Shown here piece after piece: positions 33,501 to 44,150 of a DNA stretch of 64,000 bases. The first letter of the stretch is position 1; the number at the start of each line of letters is the position of its first letter. The DNA is from Ampullaceana balthica (Eukaryota > Mollusca > Gastropoda > Lymnaeidae). Below the pieces are notes generated by a model that was not told the origin of the DNA, did no database searches, and worked only from the letters and a program-made list of their open reading frames with translations. A program made the position numbers and the translations under genes. Where the stretch lies: the NCBI GenBank assembly GCA_944989445.1, contig CALYLW010000569.1:542111-606110 (forward strand). The letters run 5' to 3'.

Positions 33501-36500
33501 TTGCTGGCTATTCTAGAGGCTTTTTTTTAAATAATAAATGTGACGCATCCACTAAACCAGTGGCTAGGTTAGCGTAATAAGCGCGCTGTAGCTTTGTCTT
33601 TACAAGCCCTGCATCACAGGTTGCGTCATTTAAATGGCTGCATGCTATTTTCACGGAATAGGCTTTCTGCAAGCGGCTACATATTAACCTGTACAATTTT
33701 CCTTGGGCTTTGATACCAGGGATAGTTAGAAGAAAACAAAAGGAGCCAACACTTAGCACAGGGTAGTGCAAACTGCAAATTTCGCGGGTCAAATGCGACC
33801 TGTTGCCGGTTTCTTTGCGTTCCATGGAAGCTTGCGACAAATTCAAAAATGTATGTTGAAGAGGACATGTTTGAGCTTGAATAAGGGTCACTTGTTTTAG
33901 GTATGGTCCGTTGATATTCAAGAACCAGTGATGCGACCTTGACCTCGAAAAATCTGCCCATTACTGAAATAGCACATCAATCAAATGGACAAGTAACATA
34001 ACGGCGATGATAGACGCAGTTACGCGCACGAAAAGCGTAAACAAGTCGCAAACCGGTGTTTCAGACCATTAATCTCAGGTCTGCAATAATGTCAGGTTAA
34101 CACCCAGACATTTACAGGAACACTGATCGCATCATGACTTCACATCTGAAAGAACAAAAGGCTACCATTCTCAGAGAAAATATCAATGGTGTCTGACCTT
34201 TAAAAAAATTATATTTTCTAAAGTAGGATCGAATCGTTACTACATTTAAAAGCAAAATGTATCCCTTTTTCGTCCTTTATATATATATATATATATATAT
34301 ATAAATATATATATATATAATATATATATATAGAGAGAGAGAGACAGTGACAGTGACAGGGACATACAGTGATGGAGAGACATGGAGAAGTATACGGACA
34401 CAAGAATAAAACTTACTTGATCCAGTGTTACTTCCTCCTCCAGAGCCACTAGACGTTATTTTAGTAGTTGCAATAGTTGTAGCTGCAGAAGTTGAAGTAG
34501 ACGTTGGAACACTAGACGATCCACTCACTTGGGCTGTGGAAATCCCAGCATGTGTGTAAGAAAAATGACCCAAAGAAAGTTATACGTTACGTCAGATTTT
34601 CGCCAAACAATAATTTTAAAAAAAAACAAAAAAAAACAAACAAATCAACACTGTCATTACTATCAAGACGAGTTATTTATCAAGTGAAAAGCAATAAATA
34701 CTTCTTGTAGTGGCTAGACTGAACGTTAGAAAGCACATTGCAAGTAATGCAAGTTGAGAGGTTTTTTAAGTTGTTTATCTTTCATACATAATTCTACTAC
34801 CACACAACATGTTATCTAAAACATTTACATTTAAAATTGCTTTGATTCTAAAGAATATGGTAGAAAATACCTAAAATAAATTACATGGAAATTAATATAT
34901 AAAATAGAAAATACCAGAGCGATTGATGTTAAACTCGCAATATATATATATATCATAGTTTGGAAATATATTTATTGTTTATGTGTAGATGCACACATTT
35001 CATTTGTCATTGTCATGTAAAAAGAACAAAAAATTCATGCAATCTTCTAAAAAATAATAATTATACAAATATCAAAGCCTATATTCGACGCTCAATTTTT
35101 GTCAAATTTAAATGTTAAAATCAGAGAAAAGTCAATAAAATTTCAAATATGTGTACGTAATACTATGTATAACAACAATTTTCATTTTTAAATTTAATGG
35201 TGTTGTAACTGGAATTATGTTCCCAAATGACATAGAAACGGTTTATATTTAACTGCTCTCCAATATTCCTCCCTATCTAAACTTAAGAAAATAGAGTTTA
35301 GCTAACTAAATTTTACATCTAAAATATTTTTTAAGATGTTCTAAAACCGTAATCTCAATTTCCCGCCCCTCCCCAAAGTATAACATAATAAAGTCACTCT
35401 TCTTCTTGATCAAAAATTCATCAAAAACTGGATACGCCCTGTGAGTATAATAAATAAGAACATGACTCCTACGCCTCTACAGAAACATATTTTGTATTTA
35501 TTTATTTTTTACAATCATTGTGTTTTTATTTTCTTCTGAGCGCTCCAGATCACTCTTGTATCCCGCACTCAAATTAAGAAAGGGGGCAGGTGTAAGTAAT
35601 GTTACCTTGGGTGCCGAATTACAGGGGCGCCGAAACGATTTTACGTTATTATAAGTTAACAGGTGTAACAAATAAAGGGAACACCACTTGTATAGTTTTG
35701 TCCCCCAGATGTAGTATATTCTTGCTACGTTTCTTAAATTATTAATATCAATTCTATAAGACCATAAAGTCCTAAGCCTTCAGTTTTTTACAGCAATACG
35801 TGAACTTCGCACGCACTGATGTAGCTTAATGAAATACATGTTACAAATAACATGGGGGTCGTCCATAAATGACGTCACGAGATTGTGGCCGATTTTTCAC
35901 ACCCCCTCCCCCCTCGTCAAAAAAAACTTGGACCCCCCCCCTCCAATATGATGTCACAAAGCTATGACACCCCCCCCCTAAAAGCTGTATTTTTTAAAGA
36001 AAATTTACATATTGCAAATTACTTTTTAGTCATTTAAAAATGTATTCAGTGTAAGACTGCACATCAGTATGCACTCCTCACACGTGTGAAGCCTTTTAAA
36101 AAGTCATTAAATAAAAAAAAAGCAATGAAATATTTAAGTTGAACTTTTATTTTAAGTTTTTCGTTTTGACGTGACGTCACATTTCTTAAACACCCCCCTC
36201 TCCCTCGTCACACATCGTCACAAATGCATGACCCCCGTCCCTCCCAAGGTGAGTGACGTCATTTATGGACGGCCCGATGCTTTAATTGATTAAGATACTT
36301 ATTTAGATGTTACCACAGCCTATGGTTTGCCACAGAACACTTTTATTAACGCAAATGTTTGACATCAAAATTAAACATTCTATAAATCAATAGACACAAT
36401 GTCTCCCCCAACTCACAAGCAACATTTTTAAGACTATCAGATAGCTGATACATTGTGCAGTCTATTGAATTAGTTTTGAGTAACGTTGCCTTAAATTAAA

Positions 36501-36624
36501 AAATAACGATGTGTTACCTAGACAGAGACTATAATTTGATGGCAATCTTCCTCTCCGTATCCAATCTCATAGAAATGCATTTGTAAAAATAAATATTGAT
36601 ACGTATCTGCACGCATTCATAAAG

Positions 36625-36703
<79 letters not shown>

Positions 36704-37703
36704 CTAAATTGATTAGTTGAGTTATATTTAAAGTTTGAAACTCGCTACAAAATTTGGTTTTGAGAAATCACGTGATTTCTTTAAAATAGAAGATGCATAA
36801 TGTGTTAAGAAATTAACGATATGTATTTGGATTATTTGGCTTTTTAAGTTTGTATTGCAGTTGATGGCTGAAAACGCAATTACTGATTTAGAAAATTGCG
36901 TTATAAAGAATCCCCATTTATACATTTTAAAAGTTTACTTTTAGAATGAAAATAAGTAACTGTGTTAAAATTTTGAATATTAAAGCTTTAAATTTGAAGC
37001 TGTATGTTATCACTGTTGTTAACCATACAATCCCTAGCAGGTTTAACCAGTGACTTTACATTTGCAGACGTGCTCAGCAGTGTACCGTTTAACAATAAAC
37101 AAAATGCACCAATTTAAGAATAGGTCTTCATTCTGAATTAAAACATGAGGTACAAATAAATTAATTTACCTCGGTCCATTTTCAAGATTTTGTATTTGAA
37201 ATTAAAACTTACCAAAAGCAATCACAGCCGAAATGAATACTGAAAAAGTTTGTTTAAACAAAATGAGTAAATATTTAAGAAATGCAAATTTAAAAATTCA
37301 ACATAAACGCTAAGTTAAGTTTGATTCTAAGGATACAATAAACACACCCTCATGTGACATAATTGCATTCCTTGCAATAAAATCAAAATGGAAATAAAGT
37401 AATAACACATTTTTGATATTTTTTTTATACAAAGACTGTTGTGTGGTTTAAAATTTGTATTAAACGGTTTTAATTATATGATTTTAACCTTGATTTCTAC
37501 CAATGAACTTTAATATCCATACAAGTAAAAAAAAACTAATGAATTCATCCGGTTCATATTTCAGTCTTTAAAATATTTTAAAATTTCATTCTCGAGGCAA
37601 GACATTTGGACATTTTTTTTTCTTTGTCAACTTCTAAATTAAATCCCCAAAAAACACATACAATATGGAACTAACCTAAAAGAAGCATCTTATTTTTCAA
37701 CAT
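30586..37703 (-). CDS. Gene 2: microexon gene for a secreted Ser/Thr-rich, GPI-tail-like protein
   Basis: Five coding exons: 37676-37703, 37213-37239 (27 bp), 34417-34533 (117 bp), 31626-31688 (63 bp), 30586-30659 (stop TAA). All junctions are GT-AG and phase 1. The predicted precursor is 102 aa. Exons 1-2 encode MLKNKMLLL and FISAVIAF, a signal peptide very like gene 1 (first coding part 28 nt, second exon 27 bp in both). The 117-bp exon gives a mucin-like run (VPTSTSTSAATTIATTK, then Gly/Ser). The 63-bp exon gives VVTTVAATTTTGNGTLETTT with an N-glycosylation site NGT. The terminal exon begins GSSTVLRMPTCFLIL and ends YLIN, homologous to the other genes and like a GPI signal. It is the longest member. 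Introns hold a 45-bp minisatellite, two MITEs and AT arrays. Confidence 0.72.
31936..32115. repeat. 45-bp minisatellite, four units
   Basis: Units start at 31936, 31981, 32026 and 32071, exactly 45 bp apart, each around GGTACAGGAACAGACA. Units 1-2 start GTGGTCGTGG and 3-4 start CTTGTCGTGG/CTTGTAGTGG, so they differ in small blocks. Because 45 is 15 codons, open frames run through both strands (15-residue repeats such as PVPCFHDHLSVCMSV). It lies in the gene 2 intron between the 117-bp and 63-bp exons. I do not call it a gene. Confidence 0.9.
32675..33229 (+). mobile_element. AACGCAATTT-type MITE, copy 3
   Basis: Full-length relative of 28288-28868: left end AACGCAATTTCCC, right end GGAAATTGCGTT, and the shared internal blocks. 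It lies in a gene 2 intron. The antisense frame at 32834-33121 is a by-product. Confidence 0.8.
33508..33921 (-). CDS. Unassigned ORF, 137 aa
   Basis: The longest open frame in the window outside recognised transposons. It starts MNINGPYLKQVTLIQAQTCP and ends LLFKKKPLE. It has seven or so Cys and no motif, signal peptide or domain I recognise. The underlying DNA is less AT-rich than its surroundings, and a second frame (33677-33961) overlaps it. It lies in a gene 2 intron on the same strand. It could be a chance frame, a diverged repeat or an exon of another gene. I cannot assign a function. Confidence 0.2.
   Translation of the reverse strand: MNINGPYLKQVTLIQAQTCPLQHTFLNLSQASMERKETGNRSHLTREICSLHYPVLSVGSFCFLLTIPGIKAQGKLYRLICSRLQKAYSVKIACSHLNDATCDAGLVKTKLQRAYYANLATGLVDASHLLFKKKPLE
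34276..34345. repeat. (TA)n and (GA)n simple repeats
   Basis: About 55 bp of TA repeats followed by GA and GTGACA-like repeats, 70 bp from the 117-bp exon of gene 2. Frames read through it at 34218-34573 mix this repeat with the true exon. Confidence 0.9.
35856..36275. mobile_element. MITE with GGGYCGTCCATAAATGACGTCA ends, copy 1
   Basis: The left end GGGTCGTCCATAAATGACGT and the inverted right end GGGCCGTCCATAAATGACGT form about 22-bp terminal repeats. The subterminal regions are C-rich or G-rich inverted tracts. 420 bp, no coding capacity. A related 244-bp copy is at 39362-39605. It sits in the gene 2 intron before the 117-bp exon. Confidence 0.8.
36626..36702. repeat. (TA)n microsatellite
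   Basis: Almost 80 bp of TA repeats with one slip, in a gene 2 intron. Confidence 0.9.
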
Positions 37704-37929
37704 TCTGAAATAATGAAATATGAAAGAATTGAACCTTTTGCAAATATAAATATATATTTACATGTATAGTTATTGTTACATAGTTCTGACCTGTTTAAAA
37801 AGTAAATTTAAGAAATTTAAGAAATTGAAGCGTTAGGTAAAATATTGGAATAAAATAAAATTTAAAATTTGTAATAAGTATGAGTTTTGTTCAAATATGC
37901 ATACAAAATGTCCCTTTATGATTATATAC

Positions 37930-38031
37930 CTTTCAAATTAAAATGAAGTCAGTGCTTAGATCACTACTGGTCCAGATGTATCAATAGCTCAGTCTCAAGA
38001 ATATGGGCTGTTAGAGTTTTATAGTTTTATA
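37930..38031 (-). promoter_or_regulatory. Gene 2 core promoter and 5' leader exon
   Basis: On the minus strand there are two adjacent TATAAAA boxes (38031-38025 and 38023-38017). They are followed by TTGAGACTGAGCTATTG and a leader without ATG, which ends at 37930 before the donor GTATAT. Splicing would join it to the acceptor TTATTTCAG just before the ATG at 37703. The TATA-CTGAGCTA arrangement matches gene 1. The start site is estimated near 37993. Confidence 0.45.
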
Positions 38032-39216
38032 GTATCCAACGATGACAAAGTTAGTAACGCAAAGCAACCCCTGACAGGGAAATGCTTAGCAACAAGGTTT
38101 TCAATAGTCAGAAACCATTAAGTCTTACAAATTCAAATGTTAGCAGGGCATGCATACATGTTCGTTTCAATTATACGAATATAATGGCGCGCTTCTAAAT
38201 GGGTGTCAGAAACGTTGCTATAAACGAGACTTAATGTTGCGTGTCATAAATGGTGTTCAATTATTTTTTGCCACTGGAGAGACAGGTTACAAACCATTGA
38301 ACAGGTTCCTCTATTACAATTCCGTGAAGAAATTTCTTTTTCCAGTATTCTTTTTAACAGGGTACTTATATAAAACGAAAAAGGTTTAATTCCATGATAT
38401 TGGTGTTTACTTAATCAGTGATAAAATTTGACCACTTCTGATAGGCTTGTATTTGATTTCTACTATTATGCATCGCACGATGCTTCTTCTTTAAATTTGC
38501 AAAATGGTAAAAAAAATTACACTCAATACAATTATAAATTTTTTTTTAATTACTCAATTGACAAAACTTAATTTATAATTTAAAATTATCATACACATTT
38601 TAAAAACTGATACTTAAATTCCAGTGCGATCAAAAAAACTAAATTCTCCAATGGCAATTTGATAGACGTATTGTGTAAAGAATGAAACGGGTAAGTTAAA
38701 TGTTTAATTTTACATATTGAATAGGTTATGGACATATATTTGTAGTTAGATAAAATTAACTATTTAGTCTATGAAATAAATATCCTGTTTTAAAAACTGA
38801 ATGGTTTTTAAAAAAATTATTCTAATATTCAATAAAAATAACCATAAAGAGTAAACAAGGGTAAAAATACTTGTTTGAAATAATACTCCTTAGATTACAC
38901 TGTGCTAAACATATTATTTTTATGAAAAAACAGCTAATTAATGCATTAAGTTTTGTGCAAAATATCTTTTTTACATTGATGTTTTATTCTATAGTTGTCT
39001 AAAATATAATGTTTTTTCACCCATATGCAAATATATTTAAACACACAAATACACACGTACACATCCACACACAGACTCTCGATTGGCCATTTTAGAAAAA
39101 AAATCACATTGAAACTTTCCGCAAAATATATTTAGAAAATTATTCCATTAGCTTTTTTCATGATAATTCTAGACGACAAAAAACACACACTAATTTTACT
39201 CCTGTTTTAATGTAGA
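38032..39216. other. Non-coding stretch upstream of gene 2
   Basis: AT-rich, no gene seen. The plus-strand ORF at 38150-38389 has no domain and lies directly upstream of the gene 2 promoter in antisense. Confidence 0.5.
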
Positions 39217-39361
39217 CTAAATAGTACGGGTGTACTCGATTCAATTTTTTAAAAGCCGGCCGGAGGCAGATTTGCCGGATTTATGAAGTGAGATCTAGCC
39301 GGAGCCGGAGACGGATTTACAAATAAAAAAACAAAATAACCTACTACATCACTTGACTTAG

Positions 39362-39605
39362 GGGCCATCCATAAATGTTACCATGCACCTGGTTTGGGGG
39401 GGCACACATTTATGACGATGTGGGACGAGGGGGAGGGTGGTGTTGCAAAAATGTGACGTCACATCAAAACGCCCGAATTTAAATAAAAGCTCCACTTAAA
39501 TAATTGATTGCTTAAATTTTTTTAAAGTTCGTTTGATATGACTTCACGAGTGGGGGGGGGGTCAAAAATTGGCCAAAATAGCGTGACGTCATTTATGGAC
39601 GACCC
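39362..39605. mobile_element. MITE with GGGYCGTCCATAAATG ends, copy 2
   Basis: Left GGGCCATCCATAAATG and inverted right GGGTCGTCCATAAATGACGT, with G-rich tracts inside. A shorter relative of 35856-36275, nested in the hAT-type element. Confidence 0.7.
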
Positions 39606-39649
39606 GATACAAGTTCTAGCGCGCGGTTTGTATTCCAAATAAAGGTCTT

Positions 39650-39735
39650 ATACCAAGCCAAATGTTTCATTTCCAAACAGGTCTTATAGCGAGTTGGACT
39701 TATACCAAAGCAGACTTATACCGAGGTACCACTGT
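39650..39735. mobile_element. Pogo/Tigger-type end fragment
   Basis: It ends with ACCGAGGTACCACTGTA, whose reverse complement TACAGTGGTACCTCGGT is a classic Tigger/pogo terminus. Repeats of GGTCTTATACCAA precede it. Only one end is present. Confidence 0.45.
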
Positions 39736-39881
39736 ACTCAAGTCCCACAAACTCATGAAGTAATGCACCATTAAATTCAAAATGAGTGCAATTTTGTAGT
39801 TTTTAAATCCCTTATATTAACTTCACCGTCTTGTCAGTCGTGATCTCTTGGTCGGGCGGGAGGAAAAACAAAAGTAATAAA

Positions 39882-40784
39882 ACAAACCCGTAAAAACAAA
39901 GTTTTTGACTATAAATCCCTTATATATGAGACATAACTAGCAGTATTGATTATTTTCAAACATTTACAGACTGAATCTGTCTTAACTCAACTTTGCATCA
40001 TAACCCTAGTGGGGGGAGGGGTGGGGGGAGGGGTGGGTGGGGGGGAGAGGGGAAAAGTCTGGTCACCGATTCGCTTGACCGAGCTCAGAGTGACACGTAA
40101 AATGTAAACAAAAGTGCCCGTCGCTTCGTTGGGTCGCCTCAATGCGTCAGCTCAAAATTTCACGTGGGAAAAAAACAATAACAAACCGTGAATTTAAATT
40201 ACATACCTCATATCATGATAAACTAAAAATGCATTAATTTAATTACGGTACGTTCGATCGATCTGAAATTTTGATACGATGCATTGTTAGGTTAGACGGG
40301 TCCGTGTGCCAAATTTCAGTTTGATCGGATAATGGGAAGTGGGTCATTTTTGACTTCTGTTTTTCCGCCCGCCGAGCCCAAGACAGAGAGAGATGGCCGC
40401 GAAGTTAATATAAGGGATTTAAAAAGGACACACTTTCCGTAATGCTATCGAACTTAAATTTTTGCACAAAGACTCGTGTCACCTAACAATGCATGGTATA
40501 CAAATTTCAGATCGATCGAATGTACCGTAATTAAATTAATGCATTTTAATTGATCTCTATATAATTCAATATAGCTTTTGTTCACCTCCACGTGCTGGAG
40601 TGCAGTCCAGCCATCGATGACCACCACCACCCCCCAGCCGGTTTTACTGAAAGTGGAGATCAGTCAGTTTCAGTCTGTAAATGTTTGTAGCGCGTTGCGT
40701 ATTATATTGAACATATCAATACTTTAAGTTCTGTCTGATATATAAGGGATTTATAGTCAAAAACTTTGTTTTTACGGGGTTGTT
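39882..40784. repeat. Palindromic element with TATAAATCCCTTATAT ends
   Basis: The left arm starts ACAAACCCGTAAAAACAAAG and continues TTTTTGACTATAAATCCC. The right arm is its reverse complement, ending in TTTACGGGGTTGTT. The arms are about 57 bp. Inside, TCGATCTGAAATTTTGATAC and its inverse also occur, giving nested inverted repeats, plus a G-rich run at 40011-40052. It is the same family as 51468-52458. Confidence 0.75.
40011..40052 (+). other. G-run tract with quadruplex potential
   Basis: Six or more runs of three to seven G separated by one to two other bases within 42 bp, on the plus strand. It fits the G-quadruplex sequence rule easily. It lies in a transposon, so a host role is not implied. 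Confidence 0.6.
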
Positions 40785-41685
40785 TAATTTTGTTGTTGTT
40801 GATTTGTGTTTTTTATTTATTTATTTATTTTTTTTGGTTTATATTTTCATTTACATCAGCGAGAAACAGTCAACTGTAAGTGCTACTGTGCTATTGCCAA
40901 ATCCAAACTGAATCCGGCACAAAATTGGACAGGAGCATTGGCTGGATTTGTAAAAATTGCCGGATCCGAAATCCGGTGTACCCCTACTAAATAGTAACAA
41001 TAAAATCTACGAGACGTCCCGCGGCGTAGCATACGCCGCAGACTTGCACATGGAGAGTGCAAAGAAAGTGGAGAAAGAACGGACACAAATTACAGCACGA
41101 AGAAATCAAAACAACGCGAGTGAACGTCGGTTGATATACTGCCAACTTATTCTCCGTTTCGAGACATTTGCAGGCGAAATTTGGTACACCCTATTTTCTA
41201 TGAAGTCAGCTATAAAACTATAATCGGTTTAAATTCGGAGTTACATAATCGATAATTGGTTTTCGAAAAAAAAATACAACATGCAATTAACAACCCTAAA
41301 TATGAATAACCCTTGCTAGGGTCAGCCAATCACAGTTTATGTTTAAGGGATGGTCGTATTAAATGGGAGAGGGGTAACAACAACCTCAGTGTGCATGTCT
41401 TCACGTTTACTCGCTATTTTTGTATTTAATTAGTGCTGCTTTTTGTGTCTGTACTCTCACCCCCCCCCCGAAACCGTTCTCTGCACTGTCTATGATGAGC
41501 AAGTCTGCGGCGTATGTTACGCCGCGGGTCTCTCCAGAGTTCCTTCTTTTCATTCACTCACAGTCGTTTGCCCAAACCCACGCTATGTTGACAACTGTGT
41601 CTTTCATGAAGTCTTAAAACTTCACTAAATCATTAGTGGCGTATGCTACGACGCGGGTCAGCTAGTCTTGGCAATAAAGGGGTAA

Positions 41686-42066
41686 AATAAATAGAGGTAA
41701 AAAAAAGATGTTTAAAAACCACGTTTTTATAAGTGTACTAAAAAGAAGAAAATAATTTAAAACTAATAAGTTCAAGTACTTTCATATAATATGACTAAAA
41801 ACGTTTGGCGGGCGCTTATGAGATTTACATATGCAATTCACTCATTCTCTCACTTATAGATATCTTTTTTGTCTTCTTAATTATAAATCTTTAATTTTTA
41901 TACCAAACACCCGCCCACGTTTTAGTCATATTTTACGAAAGTACATGAACTTATTAGTTTTAAATTAATTTAGTCTTTTTAGTACACTTATAAAAACGTG
42001 GTATTTAAAAATATTTTTTTACCTCTATTTTTTTTATACCAAACACCTCATAAGCGCCCGCCCAAT
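41686..42066. repeat. Long inverted repeat inside Helitron copy B
   Basis: The left arm (about 41686-41823) contains TTTTTATAAGTGTACTAAAA and CTAATAAGTTCAAGTACTTT. The right arm (41909-42032, then 42046-42066) holds their reverse complements in reverse order, around a centre near 41870. Arms are about 125-140 bp with small differences. It is probably a palindromic MITE. Confidence 0.8.
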
Positions 42067-42418
42067 GTTTTAAAAACACTGTGATGTGGTCACGGGGTGA
42101 ACTCATGGATGTCAACAAAAGCAGACGGTACAGATGCTTATATATAGATAAACTAAAAAGTTCAATAATTTAATAACGATACATTCGATCAATCTGAAAT
42201 TTTTATACAATGCACTGTCATCCAAGATCTATCTGTGGTAAAATTGTGAGATCTCCAGGGCCATCAGAAGTGGTTTAATTTTACGTTGGCAAATATTTCA
42301 AAATTGTGGACAGACAGGAACGAAAGCGAATTAATAAAACGTGGTTAAAAAACGTGGTTAAAACGTGGTAAGAACGGGCACAAACAGAAATATTTAAAAA
42401 TTATTTTAAAACACAATC

Positions 42419-42492
42419 GTTTTATTAGGGCTTGAACACAGGACCTTCCCCGTATAAGGCGGATGTGATAACCAATACACTGCGAATCTCAC
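42419..42492 (-). tRNA. tRNA-Val-like pseudogene module in Helitron copy B
   Basis: Minus-strand order: GTGAGATTCGCAGTGTATTG (A-box region), an anticodon arm with loop CTTATAC, then GTTCAAGCCC (B box). The anticodon would be TAT. Third copy of the module at 890-964 and 6799-6871. Stems are degraded. Confidence 0.5.
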
Positions 42493-42833
42493 GTTAGTCT
42501 GTGAAGGAACAATGCAAGTGAAACACAAGGGCCATTATTGATCTCGATACATTGGTCGATCCCAGCGAGGGTCATTCTTCATGCTCGGTTGCACATATTG
42601 CGTATTGTCTAGCATGGTCCCACGAAGGGAATTATAAATATAGGTATTTATAAAGCTGATGTGAAAAACAAAACAAAATGACCTTAAGGAACATTATGGC
42701 CAAAGTGGTACAAGATGTAAAGTTCAAAGAATCAATTGATTTTAATCTGGAGGTTAATAGTTATACTTTAATGTCAGCTTTTGTCAAGGTAATGTAAAAT
42801 CAAATGGGAATTAAAATAAATTGGTAATTTTTA

Positions 42834-43357
42834 TAGCGCTGTTTCCCAGTAAGGAGCCGGGCTCGCAGCGCTTTACATGGAGATAATAACCATACATATA
42901 ATAATTTAAATATACATTCGTTTTATAATAACCACATAAATAACAATACAATACACATAAGCAAAGTTAATCATTAAAAAGAGATGGTGTTTCATTAATT
43001 TTGAAAATAAATTTTGAAAAGATGCGTCTTATGTGCAGTCTTGAAGGACTTGGTAGATGAAATACTCCGGATGTTTAATGGTTGAGAATTCCAATGTTTG
43101 GCTGCACAAAAAGAGAACGACCATTCGCCAACTGTTTTAGTTCGTGTCTTAGAAACACAGAGAATGCGCGTGTCTTCAGAAGAGCGTAGCTGACGACTTG
43201 GTGAGTAGACTGACAGAAGCTCATTAAGATAGGAAGGGCATGAGTCAGAAAAGAAGTTGTGACAGCGAACAGCCAGTTTGTAATTAAGTCGGGCTTGTAT
43301 AGGTAGCCAATGAAGTCTCGCATGGTCCCATTAAGAGAATTATTTATATAGATAGTG
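42834..43357. repeat. Dispersed repeat with AGCGCTTTACATG head
   Basis: Begins TATAGCGCTGTTTCCCAGTA and includes GGGCTCGCAGCGCTTTACAT, similar to 8341-8390. The antisense frame at 43075-43323 is open for 82 aa but shows no domain I can name. The right end has the GCATGGTCCC...AATTATTTATATAGA block seen at the 5' ends of the Helitron-like copies. Confidence 0.45.
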
Positions 43358-43940
43358 ATTTATTTTACTAGATCCTATCCATGACAGGAGATAATTCATG
43401 TGTAGCTCTAAATCTTTGTAATTTATTACCTTTAATATTGACAGTCCAAAAAGCTATCTTATTCTAAGAAAAAGTGAGTACTTAGCAATAGTTAACATCC
43501 TATATATACAGCTTAAATGACAGCTAAATTGTTTTATATATCATGATATCTTATAATTGCAGATTTAAACAAAAGAGTATGGCATTAAGGTGTGTGGTGT
43601 GAATTTGGTAGACACAAACCAAGAATACGCGTAGGAAGCAATAATATCCGGTATAGAGGCCTTCCGTATTATATAAGATTGCATAAATGTGTAATTCTTT
43701 CTAATTTCATAGGGGAAATAAAGCATCTATCTACGTCCAAATTTAGTTGGGGTCTGGGGTTCTTAAAACCCAACCTGAAATCTTTTGAATTTCTTAAAGC
43801 AACTTTATAAAACGAGAGAAAAACATATAAATACTTGAATTTGTTTAGGCCATTGCTTTTTTAAAAGGGTTTTGAAGTGTTGCATCTACTCAATAAAAAA
43901 AATTTTAAGCTTAAAGAATTGTTTTATAACCGATATTTCA
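43358..43940. other. Non-coding stretch
   Basis: AT-rich, no gene. The ORF at 43592-43810 has no domain. Confidence 0.5.
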
Positions 43941-43943
43941 ATA

Positions 43944-44007
<64 letters not shown>

Positions 44008-44148
44008 ATATACATGTTAACGTGTGTGTGTTTGTGTGTGTGTGTATGTGTGTGTGTTTGTGTGTGTATGTGTGTGTTTGTGTGTGTGTGTTTGTGTGTT
44101 TGTATGTGTGAGTGTGCGTGTTTGTGTGTGTGTGTGTTTGTGTGTGTG
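43944..44148. repeat. (TA)n followed by (GT)n array
   Basis: About 70 bp of TA repeats, then from 44022 about 125 bp of GT/TGTG with TTTG interruptions, directly touching the truncated 5' edge of a non-LTR retroelement. A second short GT run follows the neighbouring element at 49962-49984. Confidence 0.95.
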
Positions 44149-44150
44149 AT

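Larger units (their letters stand above)
39225..40986. mobile_element. hAT-type element enlarged by nested insertions
   Basis: The ends TACGGGTGTACTCG and (right) CGGTGTACCCCTA are inverted relatives. They are flanked by an exact 8-bp duplication CTAAATAG (39217-39224, 40987-40994), as for hAT. Both subterminal regions are rich in GCCGGA/TCCGGC. Nested inside are a CCATAAATG-type MITE, a pogo-type end near 39650-39735, and a palindromic element at 39882-40784. No transposase is left. Confidence 0.7.
41010..42645 (-). mobile_element. Helitron-like element, copy B, interrupted
   Basis: Collinear with copy A (163-1166). The first 660 bp (41010-41667) match 168-829, including both GCGGCGTA hairpins and the CTAGT at 41663-41667. 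After GGCAATAAAGGGGTAAAA the match breaks at 41686, resumes at 42371 (GAACGGGCACAAACAG), and runs through the tRNA-like module to the GGGACCATGC block and the TATATTTATAATT end near 42640. The 0.68-kb interruption contains a long inverted repeat. Confidence 0.6.

Noticed and set aside
34277..34573. 98-aa ORF taken as a single-exon gene
   Set aside because: Only its middle part (34417-34533) is coding, as the 117-bp exon of gene 2. The N-terminal part is intron and the C-terminal part is TA/GA repeat.
36478..36540. An 11-bp candidate exon TCTCTGTCTAG before a GTAACA donor in gene 2
   Set aside because: Its length is not a multiple of 3 and no paralog has it, unlike every accepted exon.
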